Source: Oscillospiraceae bacterium
GTDB lineage: Bacteria; Bacillota; Clostridia; Oscillospirales; Acutalibacteraceae
Direction: 5' to 3'
Length of the DNA: 38,761 nucleotides
Assembly: GCA_029004655.1 (NCBI GenBank)
Contig: JAQVYP010000001.1
Coordinates: 1 to 38,761, forward strand
The notes beneath the pieces were generated by a model. It was not told the DNA's origin. It worked only from the letters and a program-made list of their open reading frames with translations, and ran no database searches. Every line of letters begins with the position of its first letter. Positions within the stretch are counted from its first letter, which is position 1. Shown one piece after another: positions 30,708 to 38,517 of the stretch. Both the position numbers and the translations under genes were made by a program.

Positions 30708-32843
30708 TTAAAAATACATCTTAATACAAACATCCCATATGCCGTTAAACAACACAAACCCGGAGACTACAAAGGCGACTGTATTATAAATAGCTTTGTT
30801 GACATTGTTTTTGATTTTAGGAAATCCTATTACAAATATAAATGGGAAAACCAGTGGAAGAAGATATCTAGGTTGGCAACCAGCAACCGAATCCGACCCC
30901 ACTGCTGTAAAGCTAATATACAATGCAGTTACAACAAGCAACACAGCAATAAAGCAAAAAAACGACGTTATAGATTTAAATAATACATTTGATGTGAGTT
31001 GGTCGTATTCGTTTTTGTCTGTTAGTGCAACACCTGTCAACAACGCTAAAAGCACAAGATGGTGATCTGACATTCCAAGATATGCTAAGAAATTCATAAA
31101 TCCGGATGATTGTTCAAAAGAAAGATATCCTTTTATGAACCTAAAAAATGTCTTTGCATATTCAAATGGATTAGCCAATATATATTTTACCTGTTCCAGC
31201 GAGTTTACATCTGTTCCACCGCGAGTATCTCCGATACCCGGTCCGACTAATATAAACGGTAATGCAAATGTAGCTAAAGGTAACAGCGCTCCTGCACAAA
31301 CGCTAAATCGAAACCATTTACACATTTTTTCAGTTTTAAATTTAGTCTTTGGCATTAACAGTAAAATGCCCATGACAACGAAATAAACCGCTTTGGATCC
31401 GACACCAATTAAAAAACTGCCAACAATTATAATCCAATCTAAGGCACTGATTTTTTTATAGGGTTCTTGAACTTCACTAAAAAAGTATGCAAATCCTAGC
31501 ATCAAAAACGATGTCACCCATGCGTCATAAGTATATGAGCTGGCAAGAAAAACTTGCGTTGGAAGTAGAGCTATTACGGTCAAAATCATCTTTCCCGATT
31601 TAAGCTTCCTAATGGCAAAATAAACCACGATGCAATATGCAATCATGTTACCTAGTCTGCCGAAAATGAATATCCATTTGAATGAAAGGCCTAAACTTCT
31701 TCCTATAAACAAACCAACCGCACATCCGGTATACCCAATTTTCCTATATTGGTCAAAAATTGTTCCACGAGCTTGAGTGTTTATTGAACCTTGAGCATAA
31801 TTCTCTTGCAGACGTTCAAAAGCTGTATCATTTTCTTGTTCAGAAAATGTAAACGGATATTTATTTGACATTATTTGCAAATCCGCTTTAGTATACATTC
31901 CATCGCCGACAAACGACATACTCAGTGCATTACTGTAATGTATTTGATCGTCCCAGCAGGAGTTAAAAGGTGCATACACACAAAGCAAGGTACCTGCACT
32001 TAAGAAAATAAGAGCAAAGAAACGTTCCGGCTTACTGCCAATATATTCTCTAAAAACAATAATTGCTGAAATTAATAAGCCTATTAAACATGCGAAAATA
32101 TAATATTGTGGCTTATTTCCTTTGTCCAAAACTTTTAAAGCCGGCTTTATTATGAGGCACATTATTCCACATGCTGCAATACTGCAAAAGAAAAAAACCA
32201 GTATTTTTAGATATCCACTAGAAATTGCCAAAGCAACTCTTTTAAAAAAATCTAATATTTTTTCTACATGCTTAAAATAAATAAGTAAACAATTAATTAA
32301 TATAAACATCAAAAACAAACAGATTACTCTGGCAGATTTAAACTGTGGTAATCCGCTTAATACTTCTAGCTTATTTGGGCTTACTTCAACACTTTCCAAT
32401 GTAAATTCCGAATTTATATCTAAGCGCAAATAATTGTATTTATCTGTAGGAAGGTTGCTCATGTATATATTTGAATAAGTCGGTGCATATAATATTTCAG
32501 AATTTGTTTCCGTAAAATTATTGCTTCTACCGTAAAACACTTGAACACTCGCCAAAAGATTAGATGTCTTTTCAAAATTAACAGATATACTGCTAATATC
32601 TAATTTATAATCTGATATATCAATAATCAGTTTCGGATCTTCTGTAGTAGGTGTGAATTTATTGCCATCAACAGTATAACCGTCAGTTGAAATATTCGAA
32701 GTCGAATAAACGTTCTTCTTATCATTTGACATCTGGTTTTGATTTATTGAGGGATTGGTGTTCATTATAACAATCTCTAATAGTACTGCGGCTATTATTG
32801 CCAATGCTATACCTATATAATACTTAAATATGACTTTTTTCAT
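30708..32843 (-). CDS. large polytopic membrane protein, DUF2142-like
   Basis: The 711-aa protein has an N-terminal membrane helix (residues about 5-28) and an extracellular Ser/Thr/Asn-rich domain of about 145 residues. At least ten further membrane helices follow. The stretch PFNSCWDDQIHYSNALSMS and its surroundings resemble the DUF2142 family, which shares the fold of GT-C glycosyltransferases acting on lipid-linked sugars at the outer face of the membrane. The DD pair in this loop would be the counterpart of the catalytic acidic residues. No glycan genes lie nearby, so the substrate is open. It has its own promoter and is convergent with bioY. Confidence 0.75.
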   Translation of the reverse strand: MKKVIFKYYIGIALAIIAAVLLEIVIMNTNPSINQNQMSNDKKNVYSTSNISTDGYTVDGNKFTPTTEDPKLIIDISDYKLDISSISVNFEKTSNLLASVQVFYGRSNNFTETNSEILYAPTYSNIYMSNLPTDKYNYLRLDINSEFTLESVEVSPNKLEVLSGLPQFKSARVICLFLMFILINCLLIYFKHVEKILDFFKRVALAISSGYLKILVFFFCSIAACGIMCLIIKPALKVLDKGNKPQYYIFACLIGLLISAIIVFREYIGSKPERFFALIFLSAGTLLCVYAPFNSCWDDQIHYSNALSMSFVGDGMYTKADLQIMSNKYPFTFSEQENDTAFERLQENYAQGSINTQARGTIFDQYRKIGYTGCAVGLFIGRSLGLSFKWIFIFGRLGNMIAYCIVVYFAIRKLKSGKMILTVIALLPTQVFLASSYTYDAWVTSFLMLGFAYFFSEVQEPYKKISALDWIIIVGSFLIGVGSKAVYFVVMGILLLMPKTKFKTEKMCKWFRFSVCAGALLPLATFALPFILVGPGIGDTRGGTDVNSLEQVKYILANPFEYAKTFFRFIKGYLSFEQSSGFMNFLAYLGMSDHHLVLLALLTGVALTDKNEYDQLTSNVLFKSITSFFCFIAVLLVVTALYISFTAVGSDSVAGCQPRYLLPLVFPFIFVIGFPKIKNNVNKAIYNTVAFVVSGFVLFNGIWDVCIKMYF

Positions 32844-32916
32844 ATATTATTCCCCGTAATCCTAAAAATCCTATTTGCTTTTTTACGATGTTGTACCGTA
32901 TATATAATGAATAATC

Positions 32917-32945
32917 ATTATATCATTACTGCCCTTTTTGCGCAA
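32917..32945 (-). promoter_or_regulatory. promoter of the DUF2142-like gene
   Basis: On the minus strand TTGCGC, a 17-bp spacer and TATAAT preceded by TGa (extended -10). The leader to the start codon is about 70 nt. Confidence 0.6.
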
Positions 32946-33060
32946 GTAATGATTACCATTAAAATCATATAAACAAAGCAATATAAAACCACCCGAACCT
33001 ATCGCAAAAACGCCATACATCCCTCCAATTTCGTGTCCAATATAGTTCATAAGTTTGTTT

Positions 33061-33249
33061 TTATATATTTACACCTGAAAATATGATAAATGCAACTACA
33101 ACAGCCGCAACAATCAAAGTTAGGCAACCGCTTCCGCCTCGCGGGGGACGTTGTCCGCCACCACCGCCTTTTGTGGATCTGTTAAATGCTTGCATATAGT
33201 GAGTATATCCATCAAACCCTTTGCCATAGAATCCAAAATCTCCACCCAT
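33061..33249 (-). CDS. small glycine-rich protein with C-terminal membrane anchor
   Basis: The 62-aa product has an aromatic/glycine N-terminus (MGGDFGFYGKGFDGYTHYMQ), a stretch of five glycines followed by RPPRGGSG, and one C-terminal membrane helix of valine, alanine and isoleucine. It would be tail-anchored. AAAGGGAGGC lies 6 nt before the ATG, which is the main reason to call it. I do not recognise the family. It is separated from the upstream cysteine-rich genes by a strong hairpin, so it is probably transcribed alone. Confidence 0.65.
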   Translation of the reverse strand: MGGDFGFYGKGFDGYTHYMQAFNRSTKGGGGGQRPPRGGSGCLTLIVAAVVVAFIIFSGVNI

Positions 33250-33349
33250 AAAACTGCCTCCCTTTAATTTCTTTATATTACCTTCTTTATATTACTATAT
33301 TATGCTATTTGATGTACGATTAATAGGACTTAGCAATGTACCACCCCCT

Positions 33350-33362
33350 GTCAAGTTGACAC
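33350..33362. other. short palindrome TGTCAAGTTGACA
   Basis: A perfect 6-bp inverted repeat around one G, preceded by CCACCCCC and followed by CTTTTT, stands alone between genes. Its look resembles the terminal sequence of some insertion elements, but no transposase or partner end is present. An operator is also possible. Confidence 0.25.
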
Positions 33363-33384
33363 TTTTTAGATGTTTTTTATCACA

Positions 33385-33419
33385 AAGAGAAGCACGTCGA
33401 AATTCGGCGTGCTTCTCTT
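33385..33419 (-). terminator. hairpin downstream of the cysteine-rich operon
   Basis: Two 17-nt arms (AAGAGAAGCACGTCGAA with TTCGGCGTGCTTCTCTT, one G-T pair) leave a very short loop. The T-run on the minus strand is weak (TTTGTGATAAAAAA), but the position after 33496 fits a terminator. Confidence 0.65.
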
Positions 33420-33495
33420 GTTTGTCTGCTTAATACAAAATAGGTTAAAATTAAGCAATACTTATTTTTCAATCTATCATTTTACAATTAGTTAA

Positions 33496-34428
33496 TTACT
33501 TTTTGTTTTTACACTTGCAAGTTGACTTTTTACCAGAAGCGGAAAACAATTTTGCGGAATTTTTTAAACCTGTATTGGTTAAACTTGTATTGATTAAGCT
33601 TGAATTGGTTACATTTAAATTGGTAGAGCCACAATTTGTGCAAATATCTTCACTTGTAGCTTCAATACATTCTACAGATGGAGCACCGGTACTGGCAACT
33701 GAACCGAATTCAACGTTGACAGCAACACAGACATCCTGTGCCATTGTAAAGAAACAACTTCCATTAACCATTCCGGGACAAGCAGTTTCACCTGATGTTA
33801 CAACGGGAGTTCCACAACAAGTCGTGGTTGTTGTGCCCGCAGTCGCAAATGGCGTTACCGTCACGGGCACACATACCGTTGATGATTCATAAGCAGTTTT
33901 TTCGCATGTTTGTATGCTCTTACATGCAGGTCCGCAAATGCTTAATCCTGATTTAGTTTCGTTCCCACCAAACAAACATACATTATTAGGACCGATAGGA
34001 TAAGGCGTTGTCAGCTCAAAGCAAAAATTCATCACACCGCCAACCTTATTCAAGCCAAAGTCGAGTTTCAGTCCCGGACAGCCTGTCGGAGGATCCGGTT
34101 GAGCAAGTGTGCGTAATTCCACATTACCACCCGGTCCAAAAATTACTTCTTGTGGGTCGCCATCTATCGTTACAGATACATTAACAATTTCATTTTGAGC
34201 AATTTCATCGCATATTCCTAATACCAAATGACTCAAATCTTTAAATTGTGGCAGATCTTGCCCCACGCCGGTGACAATGTAACAAAAGCGTTGATTTTCA
34301 CCCGGTGAAGGATTCAAATTTGAATTTGCTACATCTAATTCTATTAAAAACGGAAGAATTACATCTCCAATAACATTGCTGTAATTGATTTGTAAATTGC
34401 AAGACAATTCTTCACTTTGCTGTAACAT
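33496..34428 (-). CDS. cysteine-rich protein with duplicated module and Asn-rich tail; candidate spore-surface protein
   Basis: Family not recognised. The 310-aa protein has three parts. Residues 1 to about 165 are a unique domain with few cysteines. Residues 175-266 form a module with many cysteines and a VTPFATAGTTTTTCCG core, shared gaplessly with the neighbouring 108-aa protein (about 66 of 92 positions identical). Residues 268-294 are an Asn/Ser/Leu/Thr repeat with a five-residue period (NLNVT-NSSLI-NTSLT-NTGLK), followed by a basic tail STCKCKNKK. There is no signal peptide. AAAGGAG precedes the ATG. It is in an operon behind its paralogue with a mother-cell-sigma-like promoter, so a spore-coat or exosporium role is a reasonable guess. 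Confidence 0.75.
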   Translation of the reverse strand: MLQQSEELSCNLQINYSNVIGDVILPFLIELDVANSNLNPSPGENQRFCYIVTGVGQDLPQFKDLSHLVLGICDEIAQNEIVNVSVTIDGDPQEVIFGPGGNVELRTLAQPDPPTGCPGLKLDFGLNKVGGVMNFCFELTTPYPIGPNNVCLFGGNETKSGLSICGPACKSIQTCEKTAYESSTVCVPVTVTPFATAGTTTTTCCGTPVVTSGETACPGMVNGSCFFTMAQDVCVAVNVEFGSVASTGAPSVECIEATSEDICTNCGSTNLNVTNSSLINTSLTNTGLKNSAKLFSASGKKSTCKCKNKK

Positions 34429-34451
34429 AGGGATTCTCCTTTACACACAAT

Positions 34452-34778
34452 TTACAAATTGCAGTTTGTACAAATATCTTCACTTGTTGCATCACCACAT
34501 TCTACAGCCGGAGCGCCGACAGTTGCTACAGCGCCAAAATTAACAGGAACTGCAACACAAAGAGTTTGAGCAATTGTAAAGTAACAGCTTCCGTTAATTG
34601 TCCCAGCGCAGATAGTACTACCGGATGTTATAACCGGGTCACCGCAACAGGTCGTGGTTGTTGCACCAGCTGTTGCAAATGGCGTGACAACTACAGGAAC
34701 ACATACCGTTGCAGATTGATATCCTGTTGCAGGGCAAGTCTGGACAGGATCTTGGAATGCCCTTAAATTAACTGACAT
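34452..34778 (-). CDS. small cysteine-rich protein, paralogue of the next gene's module
   Basis: The 108-aa protein consists of a 14-residue lead and a single cysteine-rich module (residues 15-106) that includes the CC pair, NGSCYFTIAQ and the ending ATSEDICTNC. The same module forms the centre of the 310-aa protein encoded 23 bp downstream. No signal peptide is present, so it would be made in the cytosol of the cell or mother cell. AAAAGGAGG lies before the ATG. Family unknown; spore-surface role inferred from the promoter and composition. Confidence 0.75.
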   Translation of the reverse strand: MSVNLRAFQDPVQTCPATGYQSATVCVPVVVTPFATAGATTTTCCGDPVITSGSTICAGTINGSCYFTIAQTLCVAVPVNFGAVATVGAPAVECGDATSEDICTNCNL

Positions 34779-34808
34779 TTTTATTCCTCCTTTTAAACGT
34801 ATTTATAA

Positions 34809-34837
34809 TACATTATGCCAAACGGACTAGCAGTGTT
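34809..34837 (-). promoter_or_regulatory. sigma-K/sigma-E-like promoter of the cysteine-rich operon
   Basis: On the minus strand AACA, a 16-bp spacer and GCATAATGTA match the late mother-cell consensus (AC in the -35; CATAnnnTA in the -10). The -10 is about 31-39 bp before the start codon. A sigma-A reading (CATAAT) is possible but has no -35. Confidence 0.45.
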
Positions 34838-34839
34838 AA

Positions 34840-34956
34840 TTTAGAACAACTGCCCCTTTAAGCTAAATATGGTTAGAACTTAAGTTTTTTGAAGAATCAC
34901 ATAAAAAGGCTATTGTTTTTATACGATTCGATTACATAAAATTTGTTTTATTATCT
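34840..34956. other. AT-rich spacer without recognisable features
   Basis: This stretch between the cysteine-rich operon promoter and the terminator of the decayed transporter gene has no open frame with a ribosome binding site and no notable repeat. Confidence 0.4.
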
Positions 34957-34973
34957 TCAAAAAAACAGAAAAA

Positions 34974-35013
34974 AACGTATATCTGATACTCTAATTGCAT
35001 CAAAATATACGTT
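34974..35013 (-). terminator. terminator of the EamA pseudogene
   Basis: AACGTATAT and ATATACGTT are perfect arms around a 22-nt loop. On the minus strand the stem is followed by TTTTTTCTGTTTTTTTG. It lies 144 bp after the end of the pseudogene. Confidence 0.6.
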
Positions 35014-35156
35014 CTTTTTGAGAAAGACTAACCAATAGGAGCAGAAACGAAGTAATAAAGATAAAAAGTAAGACACGATCAAACCAATTACCTTTCACCG
35101 CTAAACTGGAATCTACTGCCATTCATAAATAACACTCATAAGCTTCTTGCCCTCTA

Positions 35157-35613
35157 TTAAGATGTTTTATGATTGTGTTCATGTCCCGATATATGTCCAT
35201 GAGTGTGCTCATGGTTTTCTCCATAACTATCGCTATGGACATGCGAATGGTTATGCATATGCTCATGGGTATGAGCAACACCATCGTGCTCATGCTCATG
35301 AGTATGTGCGTGAATGTGTTTATGGATATGCTGTAATGTTATCGTATCTGTAACGGAGAAATATGTTCCGATTAACATTATGGCAAGCGCAATAAAAAAA
35401 GTAATTTCCGGCATTTCCCGGAATATCAGGAATGAGAACGCCACACCAAGAAAAGGGGCGATTGCATAATATGCGCTCGTTTTTGCCGCACCCAGATTTC
35501 TCTGAGCCAGGATGTAGAAGTATATGCTCAACCCGTAGGCAACGAAACCCAAAAGCAAGGCGGCCAATATCAATAATCGCATAAGCTACTGCTGTATTAC
35601 TTTTTGATTTCAT
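35157..35613 (-). pseudogene. EamA/DMT transporter remnant with His-rich tail
   Basis: The start is intact: CGGAGCAGGAT precedes ATG 35613 and MKSKSNTAVAYAII, a typical EamA N-terminus. After about 14 codons the homology jumps, in another frame, to the last helices of an EamA transporter (LGFVAYGLSIYFYILAQRN, AYYAIAPFLGVAFSFLIFRE). Thus most of the normal protein of about 300 aa, roughly 180 residues, is missing. The end is a histidine-rich tail (about residues 84-141 of the downstream frame; HEHEHDG, HNHSHVHS) of the kind that binds divalent metals. A protein of 141 aa could still start at 35582, but it would have only about three helices. Best read as a gene inactivated by an internal deletion. 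Confidence 0.75.
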
Positions 35614-35875
35614 ATCCTGCTCCGTCTGTTTATTGTATTAAATTTCAGTTTATTTTTATATTATACCGTGTGCCAGCTAACCTTTCAACCAAATAATAAT
35701 TATTCCGGCTGTCGATTCCTGCTAATGTTTTATCTACGGATCCTAATTTACCCTTATATGCTATGATTTTTGCTGATTTTGCCTAAAAAAGAAGAAAAAC
35801 ATTCTCTTGCCTTGATAGACACTATTATACTCTCCAGAGAAAATAGCCACAGAAATGAGGATTGTAGAAGTATTT
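35614..35875. other. spacer between YeiH-family gene and EamA pseudogene
   Basis: An AT-rich stretch; TATATTATACC near 35658 could contain a minus-strand -10 for the pseudogene. No clear terminator for the YeiH-family gene was found. Confidence 0.35.
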
Positions 35876-36886
35876 TTATTTTATAAAGTGCAGTATCCCC
35901 GCTTGGGCAAACAAAGACACAAAAACTACTGAGGTGTCTATGATAATCCCTGCAATCATCGGCTTTATACCCACGCCGGCGACTTCTTTAAGACTGGTAT
36001 TCAACCCGATTGCCGCCAATGCCATTGACATAAAGAATTTTGACAGGAATGAAATTCCGGCAACGATATTATCCGGCACAAAGCCTGTGCTTCTTATACC
36101 GACTACGACGAGGAACCCAAGAATAAACCAAGGGAATATTTTGCGTATATTGACCTTGGCAGCAGTTTGCGAATCTGTTTCCTTTTTTGCGTATATCCAA
36201 GAAAAGACAAGCACAACAGGCACGATAAAAAGTGTTCTGGTAAGCTTAACAATTGTTGCCAGCAAACCTGCAGCATCGGAAAATGCATATCCTGCTGCAA
36301 CAACTGATGATGTGTCGTTAACCGCAGTACCAATCCACAATCCATATCCGGTGTCGCCAAGTCCCAATAGCCGACCTATCCAGGGAAAGGCAATTACGGT
36401 TATGATGTCAAAAATAAAAGTAGCGGATATTGCGTAAGCGATATCCCTGTTCTTTGCCCGAATGGTAGGGCCCAGCGTAGCAACAGCGGTTCCTCCGCAA
36501 ATCGCTGTGCTAATTGAAAGAAGGCTTGCTAGTTTCCAGTTAATCTTAAAAACTTTCTTACATACGTACCCCACCCCAAAAGCTGTAACAAGGGTGAACA
36601 GCATTAGTATCAGTGCATATTTGCCGGCTTTGATTACTTGTGGGAAGCTTAGTGTTATTCCGGCAATGATAATTCCCGCACGCAGAACTTTTTTGGAAGT
36701 CCAGCTGATTCCCGGATTAAGAACTTCATAGCGGCAAACCAGCGGATTCAGCAGCATACCCAGAAGCAACGCAATCAGTGTTCCTCCGAGAATACCGGCA
36801 GGGAGAACCAAACTGATCATATAAGCCATCGCAGCGATTCCGCCTGAAAGCATAACACCTGATATGTACTTTTTTACACGACTCAT
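35876..36886 (-). CDS. YeiH family putative sulfate exporter
   Basis: The 336-aa protein has about ten membrane helices and matches the conserved YeiH family (PF03601). Seen are LLGMLLNPL near residue 50, ISTAICGGTAVATLGPTIRAKNRDIAYAISATFIFD, and GTAVNDTSSVVAAGYAFSD. The family is annotated as a sulfate or sulfonate-related exporter; the substrate is not settled. ATG 36886 is used because AAAGGA lies 12 nt upstream; ATG 36907, seven codons earlier, is also in frame. It diverges from a LysR regulator gene, which is the usual genomic partner. Confidence 0.88.
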   Translation of the reverse strand: MSRVKKYISGVMLSGGIAAMAYMISLVLPAGILGGTLIALLLGMLLNPLVCRYEVLNPGISWTSKKVLRAGIIIAGITLSFPQVIKAGKYALILMLFTLVTAFGVGYVCKKVFKINWKLASLLSISTAICGGTAVATLGPTIRAKNRDIAYAISATFIFDIITVIAFPWIGRLLGLGDTGYGLWIGTAVNDTSSVVAAGYAFSDAAGLLATIVKLTRTLFIVPVVLVFSWIYAKKETDSQTAAKVNIRKIFPWFILGFLVVVGIRSTGFVPDNIVAGISFLSKFFMSMALAAIGLNTSLKEVAGVGIKPMIAGIIIDTSVVFVSLFAQAGILHFIK

Positions 36887-36946
36887 TATAAATATAATTC
36901 CTTTCATTTAACCTTGAATTTTTATCTGGTATTGATTTTACCATAC

Positions 36947-36962
36947 TTATTTGATAAAATAA
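36947..36962. promoter_or_regulatory. candidate LysR operator between the YeiH-family and lysR genes
   Basis: TTATTT-GATA-AAATAA is a perfect palindrome in the 104-bp divergent promoter region. LysR-type regulators bind such AT-rich dyads. A minus-strand extended -10 (TGgTAAAAT) overlaps the neighbouring bases. Confidence 0.45.
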
Positions 36963-37011
36963 AATTATACTTTCTAATGTTTGTATTATTTAAATTTATA
37001 GAGGGAAAAAT

Positions 37012-37914
37012 ATGCTTGATTTCAGACACGAAACATTTATTACATTATGCTCTTGCAGCAGCTTTACAAAAGCGGCGGAGCTTTTGCACATTACGCAGCC
37101 CGCGGTATCACAACATATTAAGTATCTTGAGGAATTCTATGGATGCAAGCTTTTCGAAACAGCCAATAGAAAAATAAGACTTACACATCAAGGAGAGCTT
37201 TTAAAAGAGTTTGCAATGACTATTTTTTCAGATTCCAAGCATTTTAAAGAAAATATTCATTCAATTCAAACAGACACAATGAAGTTTTCCTTCGGTGCCA
37301 CCTTGTCTATCGGAGAATATGTTATGCCGGAAATACTCTCACGTTTGCTTTCAAAGTATCCGGAAATGAAAATCCATATGTCTGTTGCGAACACGCAGGC
37401 CCTTCTTGAACGGCTGAACAATGGCGAGCTGGACTTTATTGTTGTGGAAGGGCTTTTTGATAAATCAGAATACGATTCCACTCTTTTTAGCCTTGAAAAG
37501 TTTATTCCCGTGTGCTCACCGGAATCAGGATTTGCAAAGCAGGAAGCGAGTTTTAAAGAGCTTACACGAAGCCGCCTGATTTTGCGGGAACGAGGATCGG
37601 GCACGCGGGAAATTTTCGAAAATATATTGCAGAAAAACAATTATTCGCTCCACGCTTTTGAAAAATTGATTGAAATAGGAAATATGGCTGCCATAAAGAA
37701 AATGGTTTCGAATGGGTTAGGCATAACATTTTTGTTTGAAGTGGCTGGAAAAAGAGAAATAGAAGACGGAACCCTCTCGGTTATTAACATTCCTGGCTTT
37801 TCTGAACAGCGTGAATTTAATTTTGTTTTGTTAAAGGACAGCTTTTTTCGTGAGCGGTATATGAAAATTTATGAACTTCTGAAACAGACCTTTAATGAGA
37901 TAAGAAACGGTTAG
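37012..37914 (+). CDS. LysR family transcriptional regulator
   Basis: The 300-aa protein has the N-terminal winged helix-turn-helix (residues 1-60: FITLCSCSSFTKAAELLHITQPAVSQHIKYLEEFYGCKLF) in two continuous motifs and the LysR substrate-binding domain (about 88-295; the ligand loop around RERGSGTREIFENIL). AGAGGGAAAAAT precedes the ATG. It is divergent from the YeiH-family gene and probably controls it, with itself, from the shared 104-bp region. The ligand is unknown; sulfur-compound sensing is a guess from its neighbour. Confidence 0.92.
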   Translation: MLDFRHETFITLCSCSSFTKAAELLHITQPAVSQHIKYLEEFYGCKLFETANRKIRLTHQGELLKEFAMTIFSDSKHFKENIHSIQTDTMKFSFGATLSIGEYVMPEILSRLLSKYPEMKIHMSVANTQALLERLNNGELDFIVVEGLFDKSEYDSTLFSLEKFIPVCSPESGFAKQEASFKELTRSRLILRERGSGTREIFENILQKNNYSLHAFEKLIEIGNMAAIKKMVSNGLGITFLFEVAGKREIEDGTLSVINIPGFSEQREFNFVLLKDSFFRERYMKIYELLKQTFNEIRNG

Positions 37915-37977
37915 TAACATATAGCTGTAATCGTAACCCGGCATTGAAAAAGTGCTGATTCATTTTACTCAAACAAG

Positions 37978-38003
37978 AAACCTGCTATAATTTTATCAGG
38001 TTT
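37978..38003 (+). terminator. weak terminator of lysR
   Basis: AAACCTG pairs with CAGGTTT around an AT-rich loop, 63 bp after the lysR stop. The T-run is short, so termination strength is doubtful. Confidence 0.4.
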
Positions 38004-38082
38004 ATAGAAGCGCGGGATCACTTTAAAGACCACCTTGTCAACGGTTTAGCGCTATGCTCCTAATGACTCAGATTAACACTTA

Positions 38083-38238
38083 TACTAATCTCAAATAAAA
38101 ACGTAGATATCTTTACGATCTAGTTTTCGTCCCGCCGCGTTGTCGTCGGCGGCGGGCGCTAGCCCGCTGTCCTCCTCCGCCTTGCGGGACAAAAACTATC
38201 CTCGCAAATCTAATCTCCATTTTTAATTGAGATTAGTA
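38083..38238 (-). repeat. palindromic repeat element, copy 5 (diverged)
   Basis: This 156-bp copy has the same architecture and orientation as the copy at 14466. Its ends are TACTAATCTCAA and TTGAGATTAGTA instead of TACTAATTCCAA and TTGGAATTAGTA, so both arms changed together. The middle stem is GTCCCGC with GCGGGAC instead of GTGAGAC with GTCTCGC. The internal-loop sequences CCTCCGCCTT and GCGTTGTCGTC are kept. It lies between lysR and the convergent tRNA gene. Confidence 0.88.
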
Positions 38239-38320
38239 TTACGCCCATAAAGAGATACACCCGGCTAATATTAATATCAAGAATGCTATCTGGCAACCGC
38301 AATAGCGAAAAGTAAAGAGT

Positions 38321-38366
38321 AAAACAGAAACGACAACTTTCTGTCGAAAATTGTCGTTTCTGTTTT
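38321..38366 (-). terminator. terminator of tRNA-Val
   Basis: Two perfect 16-nt arms (AAAACAGAAACGACAA and its complement) surround a 14-nt loop, starting 1 nt after the tRNA 3' end. On the minus strand the stem ends in TTTT. Confidence 0.85.
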
Positions 38367-38367
38367 G

Positions 38368-38444
<77 letters not shown>

Positions 38445-38489
38445 AAATATAGCTTTGCAAATACAAAGCTATCGATTATTATTAATATT

Positions 38490-38517
38490 ATTATATATTA
38501 CATTTTGGATAAGTCAA
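38490..38517 (-). promoter_or_regulatory. promoter of tRNA-Val
   Basis: On the minus strand TTGACT, a 16-bp spacer and TATAAT, about 46-73 bp before the tRNA 5' end. Confidence 0.65.
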
